In this document: piece after piece, positions 25,731 through 35,568 of the stretch
Position numbering within the stretch: position 1 is the first letter of the stretch
Layout of the letters: each line of letters begins with the position of its first letter
Assembly (NCBI RefSeq): GCF_029714365.1
Contig: NZ_CP121660.1
Coordinates: 248,001-312,000 of the forward strand
Source of the DNA: Sinorhizobium terangae
Lineage (GTDB): Bacteria > Pseudomonadota > Alphaproteobacteria > Rhizobiales > Rhizobiaceae
Reading direction: 5' to 3'
DNA length: 64,000 bases
The notes under the pieces: model-generated
Seen by the model: the letters and a program-made list of their open reading frames with translations, nothing else
Told to the model about the DNA's origin: nothing
The model's database searches: none
Translations under genes and position numbers: made by a program

Positions 25731-28209
25731 CATCCTCAAGGCCCATGCGGCCGGCATAGCGGCGGCGACCGCGGGCATTGCGCTCCCCGCCGCGGCACAG
25801 CCGGTGCCGGGCGGTGTCGAAGCACTGCAGATAAAATGGTCGAAGGCGCCATGCCGCTTCTGCGGCACCGGCTGCGGCGTGATGGTGGGCGTCAAGGAGG
25901 GCCAGGTCGTTGCCACCCATGGCGATATGCAGGCGGAGGTCAATCGCGGCCTCAACTGCATCAAGGGCTACTTCCTCTCGAAGATCATGTATGGCGCCGA
26001 CCGGCTGAAGACGCCGCTTCTGCGCAAGCGGAACGGCGCCTTTGCCAAGGACGGCGAGTTCGAACCGGTGAGCTGGGACGAGGCCTTCGACGTGATGGCC
26101 GAGCAGGCGAAGAGAGTCCTGAAGGAAAAGGGGCCAACGGCTGTCGGCATGTTCGGATCCGGGCAGTGGACGATCTTCGAGGGCTATGCGGCGACGAAAC
26201 TGATGCGCGCCGGCTTCCGCTCCAACAATCTCGACCCCAATGCCCGCCATTGCATGGCGTCCGCCGCCTATGCCTTCATGCGCACCTTCGGCATGGACGA
26301 GCCGATGGGATGCTACGACGATTTCGAGCATGCCGACGCCTTTGTCCTCTGGGGCTCGAACATGGCGGAGATGCACCCGATCCTGTGGACGCGGCTTGCG
26401 GATCGCCGGCTGGGGCAGGAGCATGTCAAGGTGGCGGTGTTGTCGACCTTCACCCACCGCAGCATGGACCTCGCCGACATCCCGATCGTCTTCAAGCCGG
26501 GCACGGATCTCGCGATCCTCAATTACATCGCCAACCACATCATTCAAACGGGGCGCGTCAATCAGGAGTTTGTCGACAAGCACACGACCTTCATGGTCGG
26601 CGCGACCGACATCGGCTACGGCCTGAGGCCGGACAATCCGCTCGAGGTCAAGGCAGTGAACGCCAAGGACGCCGCCAAGATGACGCCGAGCACTTTCGAG
26701 GACTTCAAGAAGTTCGTCTCGGAGTACACGCTCGACAAGACAGTGGAGCTGACCGGGGTCGAGGTCGGTTTCCTCGAACAACTGGCCGATCTTTACGCCG
26801 ACCCGAACCGCAAGGTGATGTCGCTCTGGACCATGGGGTTCAACCAGCATGTGCGCGGCGTCTGGGTCAACCACATGGTCTACAACCTCCATCTCCTGAC
26901 GGGGAAGATTTCGGAGCCGGGCAACAGCCCGTTCTCGCTGACCGGGCAGCCTTCGGCCTGCGGCACGGCACGCGAGGTCGGCACCTTCGCGCACCGGCTG
27001 CCGGCCGACATGACAGTGACCAATCCCGAGCACCGCAAGCACGCCGAGGAAATCTGGCGGGTGCCGCACGGCATCATCCCGGAAAAGCCGGGTTACCATG
27101 CCGTCGAGCAGGACCGCATGTTGAAGGACGGCAAGCTCAATTTCTATTGGGTGCAGGTCAACAACAACATCCAGGCGGCGCCCAACACCAGCAACGAGAC
27201 CTATCAGGGCTACCGCAACCCCGACAATTTCATCGTCGTCTCCGATGTCTATCCGACGATCACGGCGATGAGCGCCGACCTCATTCTGCCGGCCGCGATG
27301 TGGGTGGAGAAGGAGGGCGCTTACGGCAATGCCGAGCGGCGCACCCACGTATGGCACCAACTCGTCGATGCGCCCGGCGAGGCGCGTTCCGATCTCTGGC
27401 AGATGGTGGAGTTCTCCAAGCGCTTCACCACCGACGAGGTGTGGCCCGCGGAAACCCTCGACGCCAATCCCGGCTATCGCGGCAAGACGCTCTACGACGT
27501 GCTCTTCAAGAACGGCAATGTCGATCGTTTCGCCGCGAGCGAGATCAACAAGGACTACGCGAACCGGGAAGCCGAGGCCTTCGGCTTCTACATCCAGAAG
27601 GGCTTGTTCGAGGAATATGCCTCCTTCGGGCGCGGCCATGGACACGACCTCGCGCCCTATGACCGCTACCACGAGGTGCGCGGCCTGCGCTGGCCCGTGG
27701 TCGACGGCAAGGAGACGCTCTGGCGCTACCGCGAGGGCTACGACCCCTATGTGAAGCCGGGCGAGGACGTGAAGTTCTACGGCCGTCCGGACGGCAGGGC
27801 GGTGATCCTCGCCGTTCCCTACGAGCCTCCGGCCGAGTCGCCGGACGAGGAATTCGATATCTGGCTCGTCACCGGTCGCGTGCTCGAACATTGGCATTCC
27901 GGATCGATGACGATGCGGGTGCCGGAACTGTACCGGGCCTTCCCGGGCGCCGTCTGTTTCGTGAATGCTGACGACGCACGCAAGCGCAACCTCAATCAGG
28001 GTGCCGAGGTCAGGATCATTTCCCGGCGCGGCGAGATCCGTGCCCGCGTCGAGACGCGCGGCCGCAATCGCATGCCGCCGGGCGTCATCTTCGTCCCCTG
28101 GTTCGACGCCAGCAAGCTCATCAACAAGGTGACGCTGGATGCCACCGATCCCATCTCCAAACAGACGGATTTCAAGAAATGCGCGGTCAAGATCGTCTCT
28201 GTCGCATGA
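25705..28209 (+). CDS. napA: Periplasmic nitrate reductase, catalytic subunit NapA
   Basis: The 834-residue protein reduces nitrate to nitrite. It has a Tat signal (RR at residues 7-8, then a hydrophobic stretch to about residue 32). The [4Fe-4S] cysteines are C50, C53, C57 and C85, and C183 in RHCMASA is the Mo ligand. The molybdopterin oxidoreductase and dinucleotide-binding domains fill the rest. Length is normal. I start at MTGELTRRD (25705), where NapA signals begin. It is coupled to napB by overlap. Confidence 0.96.
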   Translation: MTGELTRRDILKAHAAGIAAATAGIALPAAAQPVPGGVEALQIKWSKAPCRFCGTGCGVMVGVKEGQVVATHGDMQAEVNRGLNCIKGYFLSKIMYGADRLKTPLLRKRNGAFAKDGEFEPVSWDEAFDVMAEQAKRVLKEKGPTAVGMFGSGQWTIFEGYAATKLMRAGFRSNNLDPNARHCMASAAYAFMRTFGMDEPMGCYDDFEHADAFVLWGSNMAEMHPILWTRLADRRLGQEHVKVAVLSTFTHRSMDLADIPIVFKPGTDLAILNYIANHIIQTGRVNQEFVDKHTTFMVGATDIGYGLRPDNPLEVKAVNAKDAAKMTPSTFEDFKKFVSEYTLDKTVELTGVEVGFLEQLADLYADPNRKVMSLWTMGFNQHVRGVWVNHMVYNLHLLTGKISEPGNSPFSLTGQPSACGTAREVGTFAHRLPADMTVTNPEHRKHAEEIWRVPHGIIPEKPGYHAVEQDRMLKDGKLNFYWVQVNNNIQAAPNTSNETYQGYRNPDNFIVVSDVYPTITAMSADLILPAAMWVEKEGAYGNAERRTHVWHQLVDAPGEARSDLWQMVEFSKRFTTDEVWPAETLDANPGYRGKTLYDVLFKNGNVDRFAASEINKDYANREAEAFGFYIQKGLFEEYASFGRGHGHDLAPYDRYHEVRGLRWPVVDGKETLWRYREGYDPYVKPGEDVKFYGRPDGRAVILAVPYEPPAESPDEEFDIWLVTGRVLEHWHSGSMTMRVPELYRAFPGAVCFVNADDARKRNLNQGAEVRIISRRGEIRARVETRGRNRMPPGVIFVPWFDASKLINKVTLDATDPISKQTDFKKCAVKIVSVA

Positions 28210-28685
28210 TGCGAAGCCCCGTATGGATGTTTGGTGCGCTGCTCGCGCTGCTGTTCGTCAGCAGCGCGGCGATCGCCCAGATGGCGCCCGAAGAAAGGGT
28301 GCCGGAACTCTCCGGTCCCCCGCAGGAGATGACCGAGCCAGGGGCGCCCCCGATACCGAAATGGGTGGTCGATGACGTTCGCAAGGAGCGCAATTATCCT
28401 GACCAGCCGCCGGTGATCCCGCACTCGATCGAGGGCTATCAGCTTTCGGTCAACACCAACCGCTGCCTCTCCTGCCACAAGCGCGAGCTTACCGAGGAGT
28501 CGGGTGCGCCGATGATCAGCGTCACCCATTATATGACGCGTGAAGGCCAGATGCTCGCGGACGTGTCGCCACGGCGCTACTTCTGCACCGCCTGCCACGT
28601 GCCGCAGGCGAACGTCAAACCGCTCGTCGGCAATACCTTCAAGGATATGAGCGAGCTGGGCGTCAAGCCCGCGGGGAGCGAGTGA
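28206..28685 (+). CDS. napB: Periplasmic nitrate reductase cytochrome c subunit NapB
   Basis: The 159-residue protein has a signal peptide (to about residue 25) and two heme-binding CxxCH sites, C87-H91 and C127-H131, as in all NapB. It passes electrons from NapC to NapA in the periplasm. The ATG at 28206 overlaps the napA stop; the next ATG at 28209 is equally possible. napC starts 4 bases after its stop. Confidence 0.94.
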   Translation: MMRSPVWMFGALLALLFVSSAAIAQMAPEERVPELSGPPQEMTEPGAPPIPKWVVDDVRKERNYPDQPPVIPHSIEGYQLSVNTNRCLSCHKRELTEESGAPMISVTHYMTREGQMLADVSPRRYFCTACHVPQANVKPLVGNTFKDMSELGVKPAGSE

Positions 28686-28689
28686 CGCC

Positions 28690-29385
28690 ATGGCATGGAT
28701 CAGGAAACTCGTCCTTTGGGCGTGGCGCATTGTCAGCACGCCGGCGGGAACGCTGAGCCTCGGCTTCCTGACGCTCGGCGGCTTCGTCGGCGGCGTGATG
28801 TTCTGGGGTGCCTTTAACACCGCGCTCGAGCTCACCAACACCGAGGCCTTCTGCACCTCCTGCCACGAGATGCGCGACAACGTCTATCAGGAGCTGACGC
28901 GGACGATCCATTTCTCCAATCGCTCCGGCGTCAGGGCCACCTGCCCGGACTGCCACGTTCCGCATGACTGGACGGACAAGATCGCCCGCAAGATGCAGGC
29001 ATCGAAGGAGGTCTGGGGCAAGATCTTCGGGACGATCAACACCCGCCCGAAATTCCTCGAGCATCGGCTGGAACTCGCCCAGCATGAATGGGCGCGGCTG
29101 AAGGCAAACGACAGTCTCGAATGCCGCAATTGCCATTCGTCGGTGGCTATGGACCTCCAGAAGCAGACGGAACGGGCGGCGACGATCCACACCCGTTATC
29201 TGCTTCCCGGCCGGGCGACCTGCATCGATTGCCACAAGGGCATCGCGCACGAGCTGCCGAACATGCAGGGCATCGATCCAGGCTGGAAGGTGCCGCCGGA
29301 ACTGGAAGGCGAGACGACCACGAGTTCAACCCCGATCGACGAACTGCGGCAGGCGATGAAGGAGCTGCACGCGAGCAACTTCTAA
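28690..29385 (+). CDS. napC: Tetraheme quinol dehydrogenase NapC
   Basis: The 231-residue protein has an N-terminal membrane anchor (about residues 16-42). Four CxxCH heme sites are at C55-H59, C85-H89, C145-H149 and C178-H182. It belongs to the NapC/NirT family, takes electrons from ubiquinol and feeds NapAB. The nap operon ends here. A - strand gene (DUF454) converges 17 bases later. Confidence 0.95.
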   Translation: MAWIRKLVLWAWRIVSTPAGTLSLGFLTLGGFVGGVMFWGAFNTALELTNTEAFCTSCHEMRDNVYQELTRTIHFSNRSGVRATCPDCHVPHDWTDKIARKMQASKEVWGKIFGTINTRPKFLEHRLELAQHEWARLKANDSLECRNCHSSVAMDLQKQTERAATIHTRYLLPGRATCIDCHKGIAHELPNMQGIDPGWKVPPELEGETTTSSTPIDELRQAMKELHASNF

Positions 29386-29402
29386 AGCCGTTGGATCGGC
29401 AC

Positions 29403-29771
29403 TCAATTGCTTGGGCGCGTCAGAATGAAGGCGGCGGGGAGTGCCATCACGGCCGCGACGATGGCCGCAAGCATCGCGTCCGGATTGCTGAAAAGACAGA
29501 AGAGACCGAAGCTTGCGGCGATCAGGGCGACGGCGGTGAACTTCGCCTTCGCCGCGATCGCACCCTTTTCCCGCCAGAGGCGCAGTGAAGGACCGAAAAC
29601 GGGATGCTCGACGAGCCAGCGCTCAAGCCGGGGAGACGCCCGGGCGAACAGGCCGGCCGCCAGGAGCAGGAAAGGTGTGGTGGGCAATAGCGGCAGGAAC
29701 ACGCCGGCGATGGCGAACCCGACCATCAGCCAGCCAAGGCACAAACAAAGGATACGCAACGGAAGGTTCAT
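29403..29771 (-). CDS. YbaN-family (DUF454) inner membrane protein
   Basis: The 122-residue protein has the DUF454 pattern: LGWLMVGFAIAGVFLPLLPTTPFLLLAAGLFARASPRLERWL at the start (given here only as position, residues 13-54), HPVFGPSLRLWREKGAI, and two more hydrophobic helices. The function of the family is unknown; members often occur near heme, denitrification or respiration genes. It is the last gene of the ubiTUV strand, 42 bases after the 129-residue helical protein. Confidence 0.85.
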   Translation of the reverse strand: MNLPLRILCLCLGWLMVGFAIAGVFLPLLPTTPFLLLAAGLFARASPRLERWLVEHPVFGPSLRLWREKGAIAAKAKFTAVALIAASFGLFCLFSNPDAMLAAIVAAVMALPAAFILTRPSN

Positions 29772-29813
29772 TCACCGTCTCCAGATCACGCGCTCCCGAA
29801 AGGGTAACCGTGT

Positions 29814-30203
29814 TCATCGCACACCCGCCTTCGAGCTTGGCAAGGCGGCGACATTGAGGAGCCGCGCACCTTGCAGCGCGGCTTCGGCAATGTCCTCGAA
29901 AAGCAGCCGCGCTTCCACCAACACGCTTCGGTCGGCATCCCCATAGCCGATCTCGTCAAGCTCGTGAAGCAGTTCCATGATCGTGGCGATGCGGCGCCGG
30001 CGGCGCCGGACCTGGTCGAGCATGCGCTTTTCACGCTGCCTCGCCGTCAGGCTTTCGAAGCGAAGCAGCAAGTCGTCGACACGAGCGCGGCAGCCGCATT
30101 CGAGCGCAGCACCGTCGATCAGCCTGCGGATCTGGCCGAAGACCGCCACGAGATTTTCATCATCAGCGCTTCCACCTGCGAGAACGTCGATTTCACGTAC
30201 CAT
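29814..30203 (-). CDS. Helical protein of unknown function downstream of ubiV
   Basis: The 129-residue protein, starting MVREIDVLAGG with GGAG 8 bases upstream, is predicted to be all alpha-helical. It has a basic middle stretch (RRRRRR near residues 67-72) and no membrane segment. The size and helix-rich character are like small hemerythrin-type or four-helix proteins, but I cannot identify the His/Glu ligand set, so I give no family. The ORF extends 18 codons further into a repeat. It lies 53 bases after ubiV and 42 bases before the DUF454 gene, on the same strand. Confidence 0.65.
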   Translation of the reverse strand: MVREIDVLAGGSADDENLVAVFGQIRRLIDGAALECGCRARVDDLLLRFESLTARQREKRMLDQVRRRRRRIATIMELLHELDEIGYGDADRSVLVEARLLFEDIAEAALQGARLLNVAALPSSKAGVR

Positions 30204-30218
30204 GGCGAGACTCCGGCT

Positions 30219-30256
30219 AACAGCGGGATGCGGGCGAAAACCGCCCACGCCCCGCA
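30219..30256. repeat. Partial intergenic repeat, family A
   Basis: CAGCGGGATGCGGGCGAAAACCGCC followed by CACGCCCCGC matches the core of the element at 36345-36395 (GCGGGATGCGGGCGGAAAACCGC). It sits between ubiV and the 129-residue gene, in their presumed common transcript. Confidence 0.6.
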
Positions 30257-31177
30257 CTAGGTTGATGCGTGGCCAGCAATCCAGGCGGCGCCTTGCTGGG
30301 CGTAATGGAAGCCGTTGGCAAGGCTTGCGGCGGGATAGGCGGCTTGAAGACCGGCGATGGCATCGGCCGGTGCGGACCTGCCGGCGATCGCGTCGTCAAA
30401 GGTTCGTGCAACGGCAACCATGTCGCAGTCCTGCGGCGAAAGCCGGATCCGCGAAATGCCGGCGGCCGCTAATTCCGGCAGCTCCTGGATCAGTGCCTGG
30501 CATGTGTGCGACACGGTCTGCACGCCATTCAGGGCAAGAAAGGGCTGCCGGTCGAGCGTTTCGACGACCAGACCATCCGGGTCGTCGCCGCAGATGAACT
30601 GACAATTGTCCTTGACCAGCCCCTTGGACCGGGCGTGCGCACAGCGGGCGGAGATCGCGAGCGGCACCCGCCCGAAGGCGAATATCTCGAAGGCCACGCC
30701 GGGCGCATCGCGAACGATCTCGCGCACGGATGTCATGGGCAGTTCGGGCGGCAGGCATATGCTCGTCGCACCGCGCGAAGCGAGCAGCCGCGCTGTGGCG
30801 CCATTATAGACGTTGATCAACGGGCCGACGGAGTGCGGCTTGCCGGCCAGCAGTCCGAGCGCCGACAGGTCATTGGCTTCGACCGGGTGGGCGCTGTCGC
30901 GCACCAGAGCGCGCACGATCTGGCTTTCGCGTTCGAGCGTGACGAGCGCCAGCGAGGCGAGGCTGACGCTCTTGCCCGCGCGCTCCAGCCGCTCGACCAC
31001 TTCGCCGACATGCGGCTCGATGAAATGCAGCCGTTTCGAGCAGACGGTCTCTCCGATGACGACATGCGTGACCGGCGCTTCGTCGGCGATGCGGAAATAG
31101 AAATCGCGCCATTTGGGTCCGTCCCACAAGTAGAGGACGGGGCCGAGGCTAAGGCTTGGAAGCGTTGCGCCAGTCAT
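30257..31177 (-). CDS. ubiV: UbiV-type O2-independent ubiquinone biosynthesis protein (U32 family)
   Basis: The 306-residue protein is a peptidase-U32-family member. The cysteines match UbiV: one in GETVCSKRLH (about residue 46) and three in SARCAHARSKG...DNCQFICGDD with spacing C-x12-C-x3-C. In Escherichia coli these hold a [4Fe-4S] cluster, and UbiU-UbiV carry out the ring hydroxylations of ubiquinone synthesis without O2. It follows ubiU by 3 bases. The setting among nitrate-respiration genes fits that role. Confidence 0.92.
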   Translation of the reverse strand: MTGATLPSLSLGPVLYLWDGPKWRDFYFRIADEAPVTHVVIGETVCSKRLHFIEPHVGEVVERLERAGKSVSLASLALVTLERESQIVRALVRDSAHPVEANDLSALGLLAGKPHSVGPLINVYNGATARLLASRGATSICLPPELPMTSVREIVRDAPGVAFEIFAFGRVPLAISARCAHARSKGLVKDNCQFICGDDPDGLVVETLDRQPFLALNGVQTVSHTCQALIQELPELAAAGISRIRLSPQDCDMVAVARTFDDAIAGRSAPADAIAGLQAAYPAASLANGFHYAQQGAAWIAGHAST

Positions 31178-31180
31178 GAT

Positions 31181-32158
31181 CTACCTCCAACGCTTTTCAT
31201 AGGCGCCGGACGTCGTCCGCTGGCCTTCGCTCAAGAGTCTCAGCCGTGAGATGAGGGCAGGTCGATCGGCGGCATTCGCGGCAAGCGCGCGGCGCATCAC
31301 CGAGACGACCTCCGCCACATAAGCCTTGCCGCGCTGGCGTCCCTCGATCTTCAGCGCGCTGACGCCGGCCTCGCGCAACAGATCGACGTGGTCCATCACG
31401 TCGAGCGAAACCGGGTCCTCGAAGGCGTAGCCGCGCTCGTCCGCGACGTTGAAGCGTCCCTTGCAGAGCGTCGGATAGCCGGCTGCCTCGCCGGCGGGAA
31501 AGCGGTTGATCGTATACTCGCCGAGTTCCGAGACGAGTTCGCGGCCATCCTCGCGATAGCGCACATGGCTTGCCGGAGAACAGACGCCGTTCATGTTCGG
31601 CGACTTGCCGGTGGCATAGGAGGAGAGCGAACAACGTCCCTCCGCCATCACACAGAGCCCGCCGAAGACGAAAACCTCGATCTCGCAGCGGATCTGTTTT
31701 GCAAGGCGCGCGATGTCGGGAATGGTGAGAATGCGCGGCAGCACGACCCGCTTTGCCCGAAACGTCTCGACCAGGAAATTGACCGCGTCTGTATTAGCGG
31801 CGGAAGCCTGCACGGACACGTGCAGGCGCTGGTCGGGATAGCGCTCGGCGGTATAGGCCATCAGGCCGAAATCCGCGAGGATGACGGCGTCGGCGCCGAG
31901 GCGCACGGCGTCGTCCACGGCCTCGTGCCAGAGCTTTTCGCGACCGGCGCGCATGAAGGTGTTGATGGCGACGAAGGTCATCGTTCCGTGCTGGCGGGCA
32001 TAGGCGATCGCCGCCTTCAACTCATCGCGGGAAAAGTTCAGCCCCGGGAAATTGCGGGCATTGGTCTCGTCGCGAAAACCGCAGTAGACGGCGTCGGCTC
32101 CGGCATCGACGGCCTCGCGGAAGGCGGCCGGCGTTCCGGCCGGGCAGATCAGTTCCAT
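31181..32158 (-). CDS. ubiU: UbiU-type O2-independent ubiquinone biosynthesis protein (U32 family)
   Basis: The 325-residue protein is a U32-family paralogue of UbiV. The cluster cysteines fit UbiU: C-x6-C-x16-C in the stretch LCVMAEGRC...GVCSPA (about residues 167-193) and one in YPTLCKGRF (about 230). It partners UbiV in anaerobic ring hydroxylation, with prephenate as oxygen donor in the E. coli system. Its start overlaps ubiT by 10 bases and its end is 3 bases from ubiV, so the three are one coupled operon. Confidence 0.93.
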   Translation of the reverse strand: MELICPAGTPAAFREAVDAGADAVYCGFRDETNARNFPGLNFSRDELKAAIAYARQHGTMTFVAINTFMRAGREKLWHEAVDDAVRLGADAVILADFGLMAYTAERYPDQRLHVSVQASAANTDAVNFLVETFRAKRVVLPRILTIPDIARLAKQIRCEIEVFVFGGLCVMAEGRCSLSSYATGKSPNMNGVCSPASHVRYREDGRELVSELGEYTINRFPAGEAAGYPTLCKGRFNVADERGYAFEDPVSLDVMDHVDLLREAGVSALKIEGRQRGKAYVAEVVSVMRRALAANAADRPALISRLRLLSEGQRTTSGAYEKRWR

Positions 32159-32655
32159 TGGCCGGCCTCCCTGGGCAGGACGCGGCTTCTGATCTCCGCG
32201 GCGGCCCGCCGGATCAGCGGCGCAAAGGGGCCCGCAAGGCTGCCGATGTCGGAGGGCAGGTCGATGTTGCAGTCGTCGAGCGCGTTGCGCAGCGCCAGCA
32301 TCGCCTCCATGTCGCCGGTCACCGTCAGGTCGCGCGAGAAGAACACCGCGTCTCCATCAAGGCGGCCTTCAAGCAGCCCGAGCAGAAGCACGAAACCGCC
32401 GGTGACCGCAGCGTCTGTGGCAGGCAGGTCGGGCTTGCGGTGCACGGATATGCGGTTCTTGGCAGGCTCGACCAGGAAGCCGACCGGCAGGTCGGACGGG
32501 AAGAAGCCGTATCGCTTGGCCGCGTGTTCGCCGAGGCGACCGAAAAGGCCCGGATGCCGCGTCATGACGTGGGAGAAGACGAGCCTTGTTGCCCGCTCGA
32601 TGGCGGGAAGGGGGATGAGCCGGAGCGGAACGGCCATCGCTGGGGGAACGGTCAT
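32149..32655 (-). CDS. ubiT: UbiT-type SCP2-domain lipid-binding accessory factor
   Basis: The 168-residue protein resembles the SCP2 (sterol carrier) domain proteins that bind hydrophobic ubiquinone intermediates. The segment FLVEPAKNRISVHRKP, followed by GRLDGDAVFFSRDLTVTGD, is typical of UbiT. The identity is strengthened by its place at the head of ubiU-ubiV. It should replace aerobic UbiJ as scaffold for O2-independent synthesis. The ATG at 32655 lies 58 bases downstream of an FNR-type box. Confidence 0.88.
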   Translation of the reverse strand: MTVPPAMAVPLRLIPLPAIERATRLVFSHVMTRHPGLFGRLGEHAAKRYGFFPSDLPVGFLVEPAKNRISVHRKPDLPATDAAVTGGFVLLLGLLEGRLDGDAVFFSRDLTVTGDMEAMLALRNALDDCNIDLPSDIGSLAGPFAPLIRRAAAEIRSRVLPREAGQWN

Positions 32656-32713
32656 GTGGGGCCTGCAAAATGTGAATATCTGCCTAATGTTAGCCGGCGG
32701 CTGTCTCTTGTGT

Positions 32714-32727
32714 TTGTCCCACATCAA
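32714..32727. promoter_or_regulatory. FNR-type box between ubiT and the ubiD gene
   Basis: TTGTCCCACATCAA has the TTG-N8-CAA form with an ATCAA right half-site. It lies 58 bases before the ubiT start (- strand) and 34 bases before the ubiD start (+ strand). It could serve one or both divergent transcripts under low O2. Confidence 0.6.
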
Positions 32728-32761
32728 AGACAGGCTGAAATCACCGGCACAAAGAGGCGGC

Positions 32762-34270
32762 ATGAACAAAGCCTTCCGCACAGCACAGCACTTCGCCTCG
32801 CTACAGGATTTTGCTTCGTCGCTTGAACGCGACGGCGAGCTGAAGCGGATTTCGCAGCCTGTTTCGCTCGTACATGAAGTCACCGAGATCCACCGGCGCG
32901 TGCTTGCGTCAAGCGGACCGGCGCTGTTGTTCGAAAAGCCGGTCGATGCTTCCGGCCGTGTGCACGAGATTCCGCTGCTCGCCAATCTTTTCGGCGCGCA
33001 AGCGCGGATCGAGCGCGGCTGCGGCCTGGAGCCGGGCGGATTGCCGTTCCTTGCCGCGGAACTCGCCGAGCTGCGCGACCCCCGCGCGCCGGGATCGCTG
33101 CGTGACGCCTGGGAGAAACTGCCGTTGCTGCGGTCCGCGCTCTCGATGCGGCCGAAGCATTGTAGCCGGGCGCCATGCCAGGAGATCGTCTGGAGCGGTC
33201 CGGATGTCGATCTCGGAAAACTGCCGATCCAGTGGTGCTGGCCGGGCGAACCGGCGCCGCTCATCACCTGGCCACTGGTGATCACCATGGCTCCGGACGA
33301 CCCGTCCGACATCAATGTCGGCATCTACCGCATGCAGGTTCTGGGCAGAAATCGGGCGATCGTCCGCTGGCTCGCCCATCGCGGCGGTGCGCGCCATCAT
33401 CGCCTTTGGCAGAAACAGGGCCGGGACATGCCGGTCGCGGTCGCGATCGGGGCGGATCCGGCCACTATCCTCGCGTCGGTGATGCCGTTGCCGGACGGAC
33501 TGAGCGAACTTAATTTTTCAGGGCTCATTCGCCGGCGCCGAACACCGGTTGCGACCGGTCGTACGGTGCCGTTGCCGGTGCCGGCGAATGCGGAGATCGT
33601 GCTCGAAGGGACGGTGTCTGAGACCGAGACGGCGGATGAAGGGCCTTACGGCGACCATACCGGCTATTACAATTCTGTCGACCGCTTCCCGGTCATGACG
33701 CTTTCGGCGATCACGATGCGCCGAAATCCGATCTATCTCTCCACCTATACCGGGCGCCCGCCCGACGAACCGTCGTGTCTTGGCGAAGCGATGAACGTGC
33801 TGTTCGTGCCGCTCGTGAAGAAGCAGTTTCCGGAGATCGTCGACTTGTGGCTGCCGCCGGAAGCCTGCTCCTACCGGGCGATGGTCGTGGCGATCGACAA
33901 GCGTTATCCGGGCCAGGCGAAGCGGTTGATGATGGGGCTCTGGTCGATGCTGCCGCAGTTCAGCTACGTGAAGCTCATCATCGTCGTCGACCCGGATATC
34001 AATGTGCGCAACTGGCCGGATGTCGTCTGGGCGCTTTCCACGCGCTTCGACGCGAGCCGTGACATCACCATCGTCGCCGACACGCCGATCGACTATCTCG
34101 ACTTCGCCTCGCCTCGATCCGGCCTCGGCGGCAAGCTCGGGCTCGATGCGACCACCAAGATCGGCGCGGAGACCGACCGCGAATGGGGGAGGGTGCTCGA
34201 CATGTCGCCAGAGGTGAAAGCCGATGTCGATCGGATGTGGGCGGAGCTGGGTCTGGGAGAGAGCCGATGA
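32762..34270 (+). CDS. UbiD-family prenylated-FMN decarboxylase
   Basis: The 502-residue protein is a UbiD-family decarboxylase. The family's prFMN and metal-binding region is seen in INVGIYRMQVLGRNRAIVRW (about residues 180-200), and the acidic catalytic segment in ADEGPYGDHTGYYN (about 294-307). It is followed with a 4-base overlap by a UbiX protein that makes the prFMN cofactor. Beside ubiTUV it most likely decarboxylates the 4-hydroxy-3-polyprenylbenzoate intermediate of ubiquinone. UbiD paralogues act on other aromatic acids too, so I leave the symbol blank. ATG 32762 has AGAGGCGGC upstream. Confidence 0.88.
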   Translation: MNKAFRTAQHFASLQDFASSLERDGELKRISQPVSLVHEVTEIHRRVLASSGPALLFEKPVDASGRVHEIPLLANLFGAQARIERGCGLEPGGLPFLAAELAELRDPRAPGSLRDAWEKLPLLRSALSMRPKHCSRAPCQEIVWSGPDVDLGKLPIQWCWPGEPAPLITWPLVITMAPDDPSDINVGIYRMQVLGRNRAIVRWLAHRGGARHHRLWQKQGRDMPVAVAIGADPATILASVMPLPDGLSELNFSGLIRRRRTPVATGRTVPLPVPANAEIVLEGTVSETETADEGPYGDHTGYYNSVDRFPVMTLSAITMRRNPIYLSTYTGRPPDEPSCLGEAMNVLFVPLVKKQFPEIVDLWLPPEACSYRAMVVAIDKRYPGQAKRLMMGLWSMLPQFSYVKLIIVVDPDINVRNWPDVVWALSTRFDASRDITIVADTPIDYLDFASPRSGLGGKLGLDATTKIGAETDREWGRVLDMSPEVKADVDRMWAELGLGESR

Positions 34271-34842
34271 CGGCAAGATCGAGGATAGTCGTCGGCGTAA
34301 CCGGCGCTTCGGGGGGCGCGATCCCGCTGCGCATCGCCGAGCGACTTGCGCGGATCGACGAAGTCGAGATGCATCTCGTCATGTCGCCGGCGGCCCATCG
34401 CACGCTGAGCCACGAGGTCGGACGGGACGCGCTACTGCGCTTGCTCGAAAAGGCCGATCGGGTTTACGAGCACGACAACATCGGCGCGGCGATTGCCAGC
34501 GGATCCTTTCCGACCGCCGGCATGATCGTCTCACCCTGCTCGATGCGCACGCTGGCGGCGATCGCCAGCGGCCTTGCGGACAACCTTCTGGTCAGAGCCG
34601 CAGACGTGCATCTGAAGGAGCGCCGGCGTCTCGTGTTGATGACGCGCGAGACGCCGCTCCACCTCGGGCACCTGCGCAACATGTGCGCCGTCACGGAAAT
34701 GGGGGCGATCGTCATGCCGCCGGTGCCAGGATTTTATCACCGGCCGAAAAGCGTCGAGGCGATCGTCGATCACCTTGCCGCGCGCGCCATCGACCTTCTG
34801 GCGCTGCCGATCGCGCCGCTCGCCGAAACCTGGCAGGGATAA
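34267..34842 (+). CDS. ubiX: UbiX-family flavin prenyltransferase
   Basis: The 191-residue protein has the UbiX nucleotide-binding start VVGVTGASGG (residues 8-17), a central MIVSPCSMRTLAAIASG segment and RETPLHLGHLRNM near the C-terminus. UbiX links dimethylallyl phosphate to FMN to make the prFMN cofactor for UbiD. It overlaps the ubiD-type gene by 4 bases. Length is normal. Confidence 0.93.
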   Translation: MTARSRIVVGVTGASGGAIPLRIAERLARIDEVEMHLVMSPAAHRTLSHEVGRDALLRLLEKADRVYEHDNIGAAIASGSFPTAGMIVSPCSMRTLAAIASGLADNLLVRAADVHLKERRRLVLMTRETPLHLGHLRNMCAVTEMGAIVMPPVPGFYHRPKSVEAIVDHLAARAIDLLALPIAPLAETWQG

Positions 34843-34875
34843 AGCCGCGTCAGGAATGTGCGACGCGCGGCAAGG

Positions 34876-35568
34876 TCAAATCATGGCAAAGGCTTGCAGC
34901 AGAGGATCGGCACCGAAGAGGGCGTGATGGCCGCCGGCAAGCAGCCAGAGCGTAATGGCTGCCGTGGCGAAGGCCGACAGCACCAGCACAGGATCGAGCC
35001 GGAAGCGAGTGGTGCCGCCGAGGACGGCGGCGAAGGGCCAGATCGACGTGCCGGCGGCAGCGCTCGGCCACTTGTCGCCCAGGCGCCGGCGCGCGCGCCG
35101 TTCGACCATCAGGAAACCGCCCGCGGCAAAGAGCGCAAAACCGCCGAAAAGTACGAGCGAACGAAGATCGCCGTTCGGCACAACGTGTCCCGCCGCCCAG
35201 ATGAGGAACCCCCAGAGCACCGGATGTCGCGTGATGCCGACGATCGCTCCAGTCCGTCCGGTGCCTTGAAAGATCGAGACGGAAAGCGGGTTCTCGCTGA
35301 AGAGGCCCGCAAGAACAAGAAATATGCCGAGGGGTGCGAGCACGAAGGTCACCCAGGCCTGCCAAGGCGCCGGGTCCCAGAGCGGTATGAAATCCAGCGT
35401 CAGCGCCGCGTGGAAGACCCAGACGAGCGCTACGATCGACAGCAGCGAATAGCCGGCAAAATAACCCTTGCGGCCCAGCCGCTGAATAAGCCGCTCGCGA
35501 AGTTTCGGCATGGCGGGCACCATGTGCAGCGCGAGAAAGACCGCGAAGGCCAGAAAAAATTCACGCAT
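34876..35568 (-). CDS. nnrU: NnrU-family membrane protein
   Basis: The 230-residue protein has about six hydrophobic helices and the NnrU/MddA-like pattern TRHPVLWGFLIWAAGHVVPNGDLRSLVLFG (about residues 113-142). NnrU is found near nor and nir genes, and mutants in related bacteria affect NO metabolism, but its chemistry is unknown. I start at MREFFLAFAV (35568); the longer ORF upstream is the end of the hemerythrin-like gene, which it overlaps by 8 bases. Confidence 0.85.
   Translation of the reverse strand: MREFFLAFAVFLALHMVPAMPKLRERLIQRLGRKGYFAGYSLLSIVALVWVFHAALTLDFIPLWDPAPWQAWVTFVLAPLGIFLVLAGLFSENPLSVSIFQGTGRTGAIVGITRHPVLWGFLIWAAGHVVPNGDLRSLVLFGGFALFAAGGFLMVERRARRRLGDKWPSAAAGTSIWPFAAVLGGTTRFRLDPVLVLSAFATAAITLWLLAGGHHALFGADPLLQAFAMI

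Noticed and set aside
25636..27897. 753-codon - strand ORF opposite napA.
   Set aside because: NapA cofactor and metal ligands are all in frame on the + strand; the antisense frame has no family pattern.
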